In this document: positions 16,788-28,968 of the stretch, in pieces
Layout: every line of letters begins with the position of its first letter
How positions within the stretch are numbered: the stretch's first letter is position 1
NCBI RefSeq assembly: GCF_001941505.1
Contig: NZ_CP009248.1
Location: forward strand, 2,480,001-2,544,000
Direction: 5' to 3'
DNA length: 64,000 bases
From: Corynebacterium sphenisci DSM 44792
GTDB taxonomy: Bacteria; Actinomycetota; Actinomycetes; Mycobacteriales; Mycobacteriaceae
The notes under the pieces: generated by a model
The model's database searches: none
What the model was told of the DNA's origin: nothing
The model's input: only the letters and a program-made list of their open reading frames with translations
Position numbers and translations under genes: made by a program

Positions 16788-18697
16788 CGGCGCTCCTCCT
16801 CGATCCGGCCGTTGAGCTGGCGGATCCAGCCCCCGGCGAACTCCTGCTCCAGGCCCCCGGCCGGGATCCGGCGCTGCTCGCCCACGGGATAGCCGAAGGG
16901 GCCGTTCTCCCAGCCGGTGTCGCCCCAGTGGTCGAAGATGTCCCCGGCGGGCACGATATGCGCCCCGTGCTCCGGGTGGTGGTAGATGATCCCGTGCTCG
17001 AAGCGCTGCAGGGCGCCGCCGTCGCGCAGCGGCTCCGCGCCGCCGGCGGGGTGGCCCAGCTCCCCGTCGGGGCCGCCGGATTCGCGGTAGCGTTCCGCGA
17101 TGGCCCCGGCGACCAGGCGCACCTCGCCCTCACCGGCGCGGGTGAGCATCCCGCGCTGGAAGTCCTGGGCGGCGCCGCCGGCGACCTCCCGGCGCTCGCC
17201 GACCGGGTAGCCCAGCGGTCCGGCCTCCCAGCCGGAGTCGCCCCAGGCGTTGGCGAAGTCCGCGCCGACGACATGGGCGCCGGTCTCCGGGGTCCAGTAG
17301 ATGGAGCCGCCGGTGAAGTGCACATAGCGGCCCGCCCCGTCCGGGGTGGCGCGCTCGGAGGTGGTGGGGAAGCCCAGCGGGGAGTCCGGGCCGCCGATTT
17401 CGGCGTAGCGGGCGCCGATCCGGCCCCAGAGCACGTTCGCCCCGGTGTCCGGGTGGTAGTAGGCCCGGCCGTTGGCGAAGTCCTGGGCCACCCCGCCGTC
17501 GCCGACCGGGTACTCGTCGGAGAGGCAGTCGCCGACCCCGTCGAGTTCGGCGATCTTCGCCGCGATCGCCCCGCCCACGGCGCAGGTCACCCCGCGGTCG
17601 CCCTCGGGCAGGCGCAGCGCATCGGCCAGATGCGGCCAGGCCTGGGTGGTCTCGAACTGCCAGTAGGGCCAGGAGTGGGTGCCGGATTCGCGGAAGCTGA
17701 CCTCGACCGGCACCTCGGCGCGGCGGGCGGCCTGCACGAAGGTCTCGCTGGTCATCCGGGAGAGCAGCTCCAGGCCCCAGCCGGCGGTGTTCGCGGGCAT
17801 GTTCGGGGCGACCTCGCCGGGCTCGTCCCACTGGCCGGTGTTGCCGTTGCCGGCGGAGACGTACACGGTGGTGCCCTTGAGCCTCGCCACGCCGAGCTTC
17901 GGGTCGTGCTCCCGCCAGCGCTTGGACCCGGGCGGGCCCCACATCTTGGCCGCGTCGTGGTCGCCGGCCTCGCGCATCGCCGCGGCGATCGCCCGGGGCA
18001 TGCCGGGGCTGGTGGTGTCCAGGTAGCCGGAGAAGCTGCCCACGAAGTCGAACAGGCCCGGGTGGTGCTCGGCGAGGTTCACCGCGGCGGTGCCGCCCAT
18101 GGACAGGCCCACCACGGCCCGCTCCTCCCCGGCCCGCCAGCCCTCGCGCAGCACCGGGATCAGCTCCTCGACGAGGAAGGTCTCCCACTTGTAGTGCCGC
18201 TCGCCCTCGGGGGCGTCCCAGTCGGAGTAGAAGGAGGCCTCCCCGCCCACGGGCAGCACCACGAGCACGTTCTTGTCCCCGTAGAAGCGGTCGATGGTGG
18301 TCTCCAGGGTCCACCCGGAGTAGTCCTCCCGGGCGCGCATCCCGTCCAGGTGCCAGACCACGGGGAAGGTGCGCCCCCGGTCCCGGTGGAAGTCGCGGGG
18401 CAGCAGCAGCTCCACGGCCACCGGGGCGCCGGGCATCGCCGCGGAGTCGATGAGCAGCTTCACGTGCCGTTCGGTGAGCCACTGCACCTTGGCCACCCGG
18501 ACCCCGGCGGGCAGTCCGGCGAGATCCTGGTCGGTCTCCCGGATCGGCGCGGGGGCGGCCGTCTCGGCGGGGGCGGGGGTCCACATCGCCGAGCCGCCGG
18601 GGGCGGCGGCGGCGCCGGGGGCGGTGAGCGGCGCCAGGATGAGGGGAAGCGCCGCCGCGGCGGCGCGCAGCCGGCGGCGGGGGGCGGTGTCGGTCAT
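16784..18697 (-). CDS. mytA: Mycolyltransferase with C-terminal LGFP repeats (MytA/PS1/Cop1)
   Basis: A 637-residue secreted enzyme that transfers mycolyl groups between trehalose monomycolates or to arabinogalactan. Residues 1-33 are a signal peptide. Residues ~60-370 form the antigen-85/esterase fold with nucleophile GLSMGG and the catalytic His in GTHSWPYW. Residues ~400-630 hold LGFP-type repeats (PLGFPTTSE, PLGYPVGE, ELGHPAGG, PFGYPVGE), thought to bind the cell wall. Length resembles the PS1 protein of C. glutamicum. AAAGGA precedes ATG 18697. It heads a coupled set with the DUF732 lipoprotein and cutinase-like genes. Confidence 0.93.
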   Translation of the reverse strand: MTDTAPRRRLRAAAAALPLILAPLTAPGAAAAPGGSAMWTPAPAETAAPAPIRETDQDLAGLPAGVRVAKVQWLTERHVKLLIDSAAMPGAPVAVELLLPRDFHRDRGRTFPVVWHLDGMRAREDYSGWTLETTIDRFYGDKNVLVVLPVGGEASFYSDWDAPEGERHYKWETFLVEELIPVLREGWRAGEERAVVGLSMGGTAAVNLAEHHPGLFDFVGSFSGYLDTTSPGMPRAIAAAMREAGDHDAAKMWGPPGSKRWREHDPKLGVARLKGTTVYVSAGNGNTGQWDEPGEVAPNMPANTAGWGLELLSRMTSETFVQAARRAEVPVEVSFRESGTHSWPYWQFETTQAWPHLADALRLPEGDRGVTCAVGGAIAAKIAELDGVGDCLSDEYPVGDGGVAQDFANGRAYYHPDTGANVLWGRIGARYAEIGGPDSPLGFPTTSERATPDGAGRYVHFTGGSIYWTPETGAHVVGADFANAWGDSGWEAGPLGYPVGERREVAGGAAQDFQRGMLTRAGEGEVRLVAGAIAERYRESGGPDGELGHPAGGAEPLRDGGALQRFEHGIIYHHPEHGAHIVPAGDIFDHWGDTGWENGPFGYPVGEQRRIPAGGLEQEFAGGWIRQLNGRIEEERR

Positions 18698-18895
18698 CGG
18701 GTGGCGTTCCTTTGCGTTCGGTCGTGCGGGGTCGCCGCGGGGCGCCCGGGGGTTCCCCTCCCCCGGGAGGCCGACGTCGCGTCGCGTGTCCTCTTCCTGT
18801 CTACCGGCCGCCCGCGTGGATCCCGCGCAGGCGCGCCAGCGATTTAAGGCTCGACCTAAAGTTTAGGGTTTTTCGACGGTCCCGTCGATCGCGAA
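18698..18895 (-). promoter_or_regulatory. Probable promoter region of mytA
   Basis: The gap between the mytB terminator and mytA contains the only AT-rich dip of this stretch (about 18840-18875), with minus-strand candidates TAAACT and TAAATC for a -10 box. No -35 box is convincing by eye. Nothing else is evident in the gap. Confidence 0.4.
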
Positions 18896-18926
18896 GGGCG
18901 GCCGGGGGAGGATTCCCCGGCCGCCC
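18896..18926 (-). terminator. Hairpin terminator after mytB
   Basis: Complementary arms 18896-18909 and 18914-18926 (12-13 pairs, one bulge) lie 25 bases after the mytB stop. No clear U-run follows. Confidence 0.6.
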
Positions 18927-18951
18927 GCGCGCTGGTCCGTCTAGCCCGCCG

Positions 18952-19980
18952 TCACCACGCGTTCTGGAAGTTCAGCACGCGCTCCTTGACCTGGGCCAGA
19001 TCCCGGTCCCAGAGCTGCCAGGAGTGGATCCCGTCCGGGGTGTAGTTCACCGTGAGATCCAGGCCCGCGGCCCGGGCGGCGTTCTCGAACTCCAGGGTGG
19101 AGGCCCGGGACAGCGCCTCCAGGCCGATCCCGATCGCCTGATCCGGCAGGGTGTACAGGATGTCCGGCTGGGTCAGGTTCATCGGCAGCCCGGAGGCGGA
19201 GCTGAGGTAGACGTCGCCGACGTTCTTCAGCTTGTCGATGTTGAGGAAGGGATCGTTGCGGACCCGCTCCGGGGACATCGGCAGGCCCCACATGTCCAGC
19301 GAGTTGTACCCGCCGGCGTCGAGCTGGGCCGCGGCGATCGCCGCGGACATGCCCGGCGCGGTGGTGTGCAGGTAGCCGGAGAAGCCCAGCGCCTGGGCGA
19401 ACTTGTCCGGGTGGTTGTAGGCCAGGGACAGCGCCGCGGAGGCGCCCATGGACAGCCCGCCGATGGAGTTGCCGGTGGTGGAGATCCCGAAGTGCCGGGC
19501 CAGGTAGTCCGGCAGCTCCCGGGTCAGGAAGGTCTCGAACTGGTAGTTGAACTGCCGGCCCGCGGCGTTGATCGAGGGGCGGTTCCAGTCGGTGTAGAAG
19601 GAGGCGGTGCCGCCGCCGGGCATCACCAGGTTGAGGTTGGAGTTCTCGAAGGTGTTCGGGGCGTGGCCCTCCCACACCCACTCCGAGTAGCCCTCCGGGC
19701 CGCGCAGCCCGTCGAGGAGGTAGAGGGCCTTGTTGCCGCCGTCCCGGGAGGGCACGATCTGCACCGGGATGTGCGTGTCCATCGACGGGGACCAGACCTG
19801 GCAGATCTGCACCCAGTGCTTGTAGATGTCGAAGCTGCAGCCGGGGCGCAGGTTCGCCCGGTTCGGCGAGGCCCCGGCCTCGTCGACGCCGAGCTGCAGC
19901 GTGCCGAAGACCGCGGCGACGGCGACGAGGGCCGCGAGGACCCGGGTGCGCCAGCCGCGGGCGGCGTGGGTGATGCTCAT
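18952..19980 (-). CDS. mytB: Antigen 85-type mycolyltransferase (MytB-like)
   Basis: A 342-residue secreted mycolyltransferase without LGFP repeats. It has a signal peptide at residues 1-37 (cleavage near AGASPNRAN), an Ag85 fold with nucleophile GGLSMGAS (about residue 150) and a terminal His in DGIHSWQLW. Cysteines near residues 47 and 59 could form the conserved disulfide. ATG 19980 is preferred to ATG 19992 because GAGGAG lies four bases before the former and downstream of the latter. It follows the ubiA gene by 140 bases and has its own hairpin terminator. In C. glutamicum and mycobacteria aftB lies between these two genes; here it is absent. Confidence 0.92.
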   Translation of the reverse strand: MSITHAARGWRTRVLAALVAVAAVFGTLQLGVDEAGASPNRANLRPGCSFDIYKHWVQICQVWSPSMDTHIPVQIVPSRDGGNKALYLLDGLRGPEGYSEWVWEGHAPNTFENSNLNLVMPGGGTASFYTDWNRPSINAAGRQFNYQFETFLTRELPDYLARHFGISTTGNSIGGLSMGASAALSLAYNHPDKFAQALGFSGYLHTTAPGMSAAIAAAQLDAGGYNSLDMWGLPMSPERVRNDPFLNIDKLKNVGDVYLSSASGLPMNLTQPDILYTLPDQAIGIGLEALSRASTLEFENAARAAGLDLTVNYTPDGIHSWQLWDRDLAQVKERVLNFQNAW

Positions 19981-20058
19981 GTTTCTCCTCATGCTGGGAC
20001 GGCGGACCGGCCGTGCTCATCGGGCCGTCGATGGGTGTAATCGGCCGTGCTCGGGGCT

Positions 20059-20064
20059 ACGTTA
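20059..20064 (-). promoter_or_regulatory. Candidate -10 box of mytB
   Basis: TAACGT on the minus strand lies about 80 bases before the mytB start, in the only non-coding gap (19981-20120) between ubiA and mytB. No convincing -35 box is seen. Confidence 0.3.
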
Positions 20065-20120
20065 CCGAATCGTCACCAAAAGCGTTAGTCGAACCGGCAA
20101 ACCCATCGCGACCGGGGGCG

Positions 20121-21122
20121 TCAGCCGCCCAGCCCGGGCGCCACGTACACGGCCATGACGATGGTGGCCACCCACAGCAGGGCCAGGGCCTGCAGCGGCC
20201 GGTCGCGCAGCGCGATCTCGTCCGGGCTGCCCGCGTCGCCGCGGTCCACGTCCGCGGCGTAGCGCAGGATCGCCACGGTGAAGGGCACCATCGAGATCTG
20301 GTACCAGAGGGTCTCCGCGCCGCCGGCGGCCGCGCCCATCTCGAAGCCCCACAGCGCGTAGGAGACCACCACCGCGGTGGCGGACAGGGTCCACACGAAG
20401 CGCAGGTAGGTGGGCGTGTACCCGTCCAGGCTGCGCCGGATCTCCCGGTTGGTGCGCTTGGCCAGGAGCAGCTCCGCATAGCGTTTCCCGGCGGCCATGA
20501 ACAGCGAGCCGAAGGCGGCGACCAGCAGGAACCACTGGGACAGGGAGATGTCCGCGGCGACGCCGCCGGCCATCGCGCGCAGCATGAACCCGGAGCTGAC
20601 CAGGGCGATGTCGATCACCGGCTGGTGCTTCCAGCCGAAGCAGTAGCCCAGCTGCAGGGCGATGTACGCCGCCACCACCACCGCCAGGCCGTGCCCGGAG
20701 GAGGCGAGGAAGCTCAGCCCCACCGCCGCGGCGATGAGGCCGAGGGCCATGGCGTAGGCCAGGCCCACCGGCAGCACCCCGGCCGCGATCGGCCGGAACC
20801 GCTTGGTGGGGTGCGCCCGGTCGGCCTCCACGTCCCGGGCGTCGTTGACCAGGTAGATGGAGGACGCCGCCATGCAGAACACCGCGAAGGCGATGCCGAC
20901 GTCGGCGAGGGTGCGCCCGTCGGTGAGCGCCTCGGTGCCGGCGGCCAGGGGGGCGGCCACCACCAGGGCGTTCTTCGTCCACTGCTTGGGCCGCAGCGCC
21001 TTGACCATCGCGTCGGCGAGGGTGCGCGGGGGATGCCCCTGCGGGTTGGTGGGCTCGTCGATGCCGTAGGTGTGCGGCTCGGAGCCGAGCCGCGGGGGCT
21101 CGGCGCGATCGGGGATGCTCAC
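20121..21122 (-). CDS. ubiA: Decaprenyl-phosphate phosphoribosyltransferase (UbiA/Rv3806c type)
   Basis: A 333-residue UbiA-superfamily membrane enzyme that attaches phosphoribose from PRPP to decaprenyl phosphate, the first committed step of decaprenylphosphoryl-arabinose synthesis for arabinogalactan. Eight to nine hydrophobic helices and the substrate motif NDARDVEAD (about residue 95) are visible, together with HPTKRFRPIAAG. It begins with GTG that overlaps the stop of the PAP2 gene (GTGA), so the transferase and the phosphatase that acts on its product are coupled. The ~45-residue N-terminal cytosolic arm is normal for corynebacterial members. Confidence 0.95.
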   Translation of the reverse strand: MSIPDRAEPPRLGSEPHTYGIDEPTNPQGHPPRTLADAMVKALRPKQWTKNALVVAAPLAAGTEALTDGRTLADVGIAFAVFCMAASSIYLVNDARDVEADRAHPTKRFRPIAAGVLPVGLAYAMALGLIAAAVGLSFLASSGHGLAVVVAAYIALQLGYCFGWKHQPVIDIALVSSGFMLRAMAGGVAADISLSQWFLLVAAFGSLFMAAGKRYAELLLAKRTNREIRRSLDGYTPTYLRFVWTLSATAVVVSYALWGFEMGAAAGGAETLWYQISMVPFTVAILRYAADVDRGDAGSPDEIALRDRPLQALALLWVATIVMAVYVAPGLGG

Positions 21123-21646
21123 TCGGGTTCTCCTCCTCGGTTCCGGATGGCCGCGGCCGTGGCCCAGCCCAGGGCCGCCCCGGCGGTGACGTCGCCGGGG
21201 TAGTGCACCCCCAGCACCAGCCGGGAGGCCATGATCGCGGGCACCCCGGCCAGGGGCGCCCGGCTGCCGGCGATCCCCGCCAGCATGACCAGGGCGGCGG
21301 TGGTGGAGGTCGCGTGCGAGGAGGGGAAGCTCAGCGAACTGGGCGTGCCCACCCCGATCCGCACCCGCGGGTCATGCGGCCGCGGCCGGCGCACCACGCG
21401 CTTGATCACCACCGAGGCGGCGTGCGCGGTGAAGGCCGCGGCGCCCAGCCGCGCCCATTGCCCGCGGCGCCGGCGGTCCACGGCCCCGCCGATCCCGGCC
21501 AGGGCCAGCCAGCCGGCGGCGTGCTCGCCGAAGAGGCTCATCGCCCGCGCGGCGGGCAGCACCCCCGGCACCGGCAGCAGCGCCCGCTGCACGGCGAGCA
21601 GCAGCTCGGTCTCGCCGAGGGGATCGCCCTCAATCGCCGAAGACAT
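21119..21646 (-). CDS. PAP2-family decaprenylphosphoryl-5-phosphoribose phosphatase (Rv3807c-like)
   Basis: A 175-residue membrane phosphatase with the three PAP2 motifs: KRVVRRPRP (about residue 84), PSSHA (about 112) and SRLVLGVHYPGD (about 143). It should dephosphorylate decaprenyl-phosphoryl-5-phosphoribose, the product of the downstream UbiA-type enzyme, before epimerisation to arabinose. Its start lies 17 bases inside the glfT2 3' end and its stop overlaps ubiA, giving a tightly coupled glfT2-PAP2-ubiA unit like that of mycobacteria. Substrate assignment rests on gene order. Confidence 0.9.
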   Translation of the reverse strand: MSSAIEGDPLGETELLLAVQRALLPVPGVLPAARAMSLFGEHAAGWLALAGIGGAVDRRRRGQWARLGAAAFTAHAASVVIKRVVRRPRPHDPRVRIGVGTPSSLSFPSSHATSTTAALVMLAGIAGSRAPLAGVPAIMASRLVLGVHYPGDVTAGAALGWATAAAIRNRGGEPE

Positions 21647-23627
21647 CGGCCCACCCCCTCCGCGAGCTCAGCCGCCCGTGCGCGGCCCGGTAGCGCCCGC
21701 GCAGCTCGTCGAAGCGCTCGGCGACCTCGCGCTGCAGGCGCAGCGCCTCCCGGCCCAGTTCCGCGGCGGTGGCCCGGTCGCGTTGCCGGTAGACCACGCC
21801 GCGGCCGTCCGCGGTGGTCACCGTCGCCCCGTCCAGGCGGGACAGGGAGAACCAGCGCGCCTCCAGGGGGGTGAGATTGGCCTGCGGGGTCTCGTGGTGG
21901 GCGGGGTCGTGCCGGCGCAGGCTGTGCACCAGGCCCCGGGCCAGCCAACCGGCCTTCTTCACCGGGGCCAGCCGGCCGCCGATGTCGCGCACCGGCACCC
22001 CGGGGATCCCGCTCGGCGCGGGCAGCTCCGCGGCGGTGGGCAGCACCCGGGCGTCCGGGTAGCCGCGGCGGATCGCGGCGACCTTCGGCAGCGCGGACTC
22101 CAGGATGCCGAAGAGCCGCTCCGGCCCGGCGAGGAAGTCGCGCATCGCCTCGTTCTGCACCGCCACCGTGGAGTACTCCAGGCAGAGCAGGTGCTTGGCG
22201 GTGGCCCGGCGCATCGAGCGCAGCAGCCCGCGGGTGTCGCCGTCATGGTGCAGGGCGGCGACGATGAGCCGGTTGCGCAGGTGGAAGTAGGCCTGCCAGT
22301 CGATCGCGTCGTCCTTGTCGGACCAGGCCATATGCCAGATCGCGATCCCGGGCCAGGTGGCGGTGGGGTAGCCGGCCGCGGCGGCGCGCAGCCCGTATTC
22401 GGCGTCGTCCCATTTGATGAACAGCGGCAGCGGCTGACCGATCCCCTCGGCGACGACCCGGGGGATGAGGCACATCCACCAGCCGTTGTAGTCCACGTCG
22501 ATGCGCCGGTGCAGGTCCCGGGAGTCGATCTCCTCCCCGGCGGGGTTGCGCCCGTGGCGCCCGCGGTCGCGCAGCGGGTGCGCGTGGAAGTCGTGGTCGT
22601 AGTGCACATGCGGGGCGGAGGTCCACATGAACTCGCCGCGGTCGACGACCTCGCCCATGGAGTGCAGGTGGGAGCGCTCCTGCAGGTTGAGCATCTGCCC
22701 GCCGACGAGCATCGGGGCGCCGGCGTAGCGGGCCACCGCCAGGGCGCGCAGCACCGAGTCCGGCTCGATGGCGATGTCGTCGTCCATGTACAGGATGTAG
22801 GGGCTGCCGGTGGCCCGCGCCGGATCCGAGTCGGGCCCGCCGAGGGCCTCGTACATGATCCGGGAGTAGCCGCCGGAGCCGCCCAGGTTGCCCTGGGGCA
22901 GCACCCGCAGCCGATCCCCGAAGCGGCCGGCGACCTCCGGCCAGTCCGGTTCATCGGCGGGGTGCCGGTCGCCCTGGTCGGGCATCAGCACCGCGTCGAT
23001 CACCGCGTCGACCTCCGGGTCGGAGGACAGCGCGGCCAGCGCGGCGACCGCGTCCGCGGGCCGGTTGAAGGTGGGGATGCCCACGGTGACCCGGGCCGGC
23101 GGGGCCGGCCGCAGGCTGCCGTCGGGGTGCCGCTGCGGCCCCGGCGGGGCCGGGGCGTGCCAGGCCGCGGCGTGCAGGGTCACCTCGGTGTCGCAGGTGA
23201 GGTCGAACCAGATCCAGCCGCCGTCCTCGAAGGCGTCGAGGGGCACCTCGATCTCGGTGACCCCGTCGCCGACCACCCGGCCGGTGACCGCGATCCGGGC
23301 CCCGTCGGTCTTGGAGCGGTACAGGTCCACCCGGGCGGTGCCGCTGAGCTCCAGGCGCAGCAGCACCGAGCGCAGCGGGGTCCAGCGCCGCCAGTAGCTC
23401 GCCGGGAAGGCGTTGAAGTAGGTCTCGAAGCCCACCTCGGCGCCCTCCGGCAGCACTGCGGAGGTCCGGGAGGTCGCCCGCACCCGGCCGCGGCCGGGCT
23501 CGGGTTCGAGCAGGTAGAGCGAGCGCACGTCGGCCGGCTCCCCCGGTGCGGGCAGCAGGATCCGCTGCAGCCGGGTCTCGCCGGCGGGGCTGGCTTCGGG
23601 TTCGACTGCCATGCGGCCGCCTTCCAT
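21630..23627 (-). CDS. glfT2: Galactofuranosyltransferase GlfT2
   Basis: A 665-residue cytosolic/peripheral GT2-family enzyme that polymerises UDP-galactofuranose into the galactan chain of arabinogalactan. It has an N-terminal beta-rich domain (about residues 20-190), a GT-A fold opening with TVGIPTFNRP, the metal-binding YMDDDI motif near residue 280, the WDDAEYGLRA segment near residue 405 and a helical C-terminal domain. Length matches mycobacterial GlfT2. Two starts are possible: ATG 23627 (AGGA nine bases before) and ATG 23612 (AAGG eight bases before). It follows glf by 22 bases, so substrate-making and substrate-using enzymes are cotranscribed. Confidence 0.95.
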   Translation of the reverse strand: MEGGRMAVEPEASPAGETRLQRILLPAPGEPADVRSLYLLEPEPGRGRVRATSRTSAVLPEGAEVGFETYFNAFPASYWRRWTPLRSVLLRLELSGTARVDLYRSKTDGARIAVTGRVVGDGVTEIEVPLDAFEDGGWIWFDLTCDTEVTLHAAAWHAPAPPGPQRHPDGSLRPAPPARVTVGIPTFNRPADAVAALAALSSDPEVDAVIDAVLMPDQGDRHPADEPDWPEVAGRFGDRLRVLPQGNLGGSGGYSRIMYEALGGPDSDPARATGSPYILYMDDDIAIEPDSVLRALAVARYAGAPMLVGGQMLNLQERSHLHSMGEVVDRGEFMWTSAPHVHYDHDFHAHPLRDRGRHGRNPAGEEIDSRDLHRRIDVDYNGWWMCLIPRVVAEGIGQPLPLFIKWDDAEYGLRAAAAGYPTATWPGIAIWHMAWSDKDDAIDWQAYFHLRNRLIVAALHHDGDTRGLLRSMRRATAKHLLCLEYSTVAVQNEAMRDFLAGPERLFGILESALPKVAAIRRGYPDARVLPTAAELPAPSGIPGVPVRDIGGRLAPVKKAGWLARGLVHSLRRHDPAHHETPQANLTPLEARWFSLSRLDGATVTTADGRGVVYRQRDRATAAELGREALRLQREVAERFDELRGRYRAAHGRLSSRRGWADVFGD

Positions 23628-23649
23628 CGTCGTGGGTCCTCCCCGGATC

Positions 23650-27160
<3,511 letters not shown>

Positions 27161-27166
27161 CGCACC

Positions 27167-27198
27167 CGCCGCGCCCGGGGCGCGCCCCGGGCGCGGCG
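27167..27198. terminator. 32-bp perfect palindrome between convergent genes
   Basis: All 32 bases read identically on both strands. As RNA it folds to a 14-pair stem with a GCGC loop from either direction. It lies seven bases after the amidase stop (27160) and 40 bases beyond the HAD stop (27239), so it probably acts as a bidirectional terminator. Confidence 0.7.
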
Positions 27199-27238
27199 CG
27201 CCCCCTCCCCCATCCGGCCGCGCCCCGGCCGATCGGGC

Positions 27239-28081
27239 TCAGAACCAGCGCTCCAGCACCAGCGCCACCCCGTCATCGTCATTGGCCGCGGTGACCTCGT
27301 CGGCGGCGGCGCGCACCTCCGGCCGGGCGTTGCCCATGGCCACCCCCAGCCCCGCCCAGCGCAGCATCTCGATGTCATTGGGCATGTCCCCGAAGCACAC
27401 CACGTCCCCCGGGCCCGCCCCCACCTGGGCGGCGACCGCCTCCAGGCCCTTGCGCTTGGTCACCCCCGGGGCGGAGACCTCCACCAGCCCGTCCGGCACC
27501 GAGAAGGTGACGTGCGCCAGCCCCTCCGGGATCGCCGGGGCGATGATCCGGGCCAGCTCCGCCGAGCCCAGCCCCGGATTGGACAGCAGCAGCTTCGTCG
27601 CCGGGGCGGCGAGCAGCTCATCCTCGGCGAGGATGCCGTGCTCGGCGGACTCCCAGGCGTGGCTGTAGGAGGGCGAGACCACGAAGAGCTCGTCGATCGG
27701 GTCCGCGGCGCTGACCCCGGCGCGTTCCGCGGCCAGGCCCACCCCGCCGGCGCCCGCGGCGGCCATCGCCGCCCGGGCCCGGTCCACCACCTCCCGCTGC
27801 ACCGCCGGGGCGATGGAGTGGTCGGCGACCACCCGGTCCGCCTTCGCGTCGTAGATCACCGCCCCGTTGGCGCAGACGCACATCGGCGCCACCGGCAGCT
27901 GGTCCAGCACCGGGGTGAGCCAGCGGGCGGGCCGGCCGGTGGCCAGCGCCAGGGGCACCCCGGAGCGCAGCATCCGCAGGATCGCCCGGCGCAGCCGGGG
28001 CCGCACCCGGTCCCGGGAGTCCAGCAGCGTGCCGTCGATGTCGCTGGCGACGAGCAGCGGCGGCGTGGCGGCCAGGGTCAA
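27239..28081 (-). CDS. Cof-type HAD-superfamily hydrolase
   Basis: A 280-residue cytosolic phosphatase of the Cof/HAD-IIB group, probably acting on sugar phosphates or similar small metabolites. Motif I is DIDGTLLDSRD at residues ~14-24, and motif IV is GDMPNDIEML near residue 220. A cap domain lies between them. The start is TTG 28081, which overlaps the stop of the acyltransferase gene (TTGA), so translation is coupled. The order serS-acyltransferase-HAD is the same in C. glutamicum. The natural substrate is unknown. Confidence 0.88.
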   Translation of the reverse strand: MTLAATPPLLVASDIDGTLLDSRDRVRPRLRRAILRMLRSGVPLALATGRPARWLTPVLDQLPVAPMCVCANGAVIYDAKADRVVADHSIAPAVQREVVDRARAAMAAAGAGGVGLAAERAGVSAADPIDELFVVSPSYSHAWESAEHGILAEDELLAAPATKLLLSNPGLGSAELARIIAPAIPEGLAHVTFSVPDGLVEVSAPGVTKRKGLEAVAAQVGAGPGDVVCFGDMPNDIEMLRWAGLGVAMGNARPEVRAAADEVTAANDDDGVALVLERWF

Positions 28082-28968
28082 CTGCCCCCGCCGTTCCGCT
28101 CCGCCTCGCGGGCCTTGCGCTCCTCATGGGCCCGGCGGCGGGCCTCCCGGTCCCGCTCGTCCATGGCGTTGGCCTCCTCCAGGGTGGGCGCGGAACCGCC
28201 CAGCGCGGCGGGCATCCAGGGCAGCCCCTCGGGGAAGGGGCCGTAGCGGTCGATGTAGTCCTCGCGCAGCTGGGCGAGCTGCGCCACCATCGCCGCATGC
28301 AGCCGGTCGGTGGTCTCCTGGGCGTCCTCGCCGGGCAGGATCGGCTCACCGGCGCGGATCCACACCGGGATCTTCGACCGGCCCAGCCTGCGCTCCCCGC
28401 CCTTGGCCCACAGCCGCTGCCCGCCGAAGATGGTCACCGGGATCAGCGGCACCTCCGCGTCCCGGGCGATCCGGGCGGCGCCGGTCTTGAAGCTCTTGAT
28501 CTCGAAGGAGCGGGAGATGGTCGCCTCCGGGAAGATGCCCACCAGGGCCCCGGCCCTCAGCCGCCGGATCGCCTCATCGAGGGCGGCGGCGCCGGCGAAG
28601 CGGTCCACCTCGATATGGTGCAGCCAGCGCATCATCGGCCCGGCGATCCGGTGCTCGAAGAGCTCCTTCTTCGCCATGAAGCGCACCAGCCGGCCCCCGT
28701 TGAGGAAGGCGGGCACGCCGAAGTGCACGAAGTCGAAGTAGCCGGTGTGGTTGCCGACGATCATGGCCCCGGAGTCGACGGGGTAGTGCTCCGCCCCGTC
28801 CACGGTCATCTCCAGGCCCTGGAAGCGCATATAGCGCCGGGCGGTGCGGATCACCCAGGAGTAGAAGGGCTCCCGGGCCTCCTCGGTGGGCGGGGCCGGG
28901 CGGAAGGACTCCGGGACCAGGAAGCCGCGGTCGCGGCGGTATCCGGCGGGGACGGGGCGCTTGCTCAT
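28078..28968 (-). CDS. PlsC-family 1-acylglycerol-3-phosphate acyltransferase
   Basis: A 296-residue acyltransferase with the catalytic NHTGYFD motif (HX4D, about residue 76) and the FPEATIS substrate motif (about 145). It should acylate lysophosphatidate or a related glycerolipid at the cytoplasmic face of the membrane. The C-terminus is a charged Arg/Glu-rich helix of ~35 residues. ATG 28968 is chosen because it overlaps the serS stop (ATGA). The neighbouring serS has no functional link; the grouping reflects conserved corynebacterial order. Confidence 0.9.
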   Translation of the reverse strand: MSKRPVPAGYRRDRGFLVPESFRPAPPTEEAREPFYSWVIRTARRYMRFQGLEMTVDGAEHYPVDSGAMIVGNHTGYFDFVHFGVPAFLNGGRLVRFMAKKELFEHRIAGPMMRWLHHIEVDRFAGAAALDEAIRRLRAGALVGIFPEATISRSFEIKSFKTGAARIARDAEVPLIPVTIFGGQRLWAKGGERRLGRSKIPVWIRAGEPILPGEDAQETTDRLHAAMVAQLAQLREDYIDRYGPFPEGLPWMPAALGGSAPTLEEANAMDERDREARRRAHEERKAREAERNGGGS

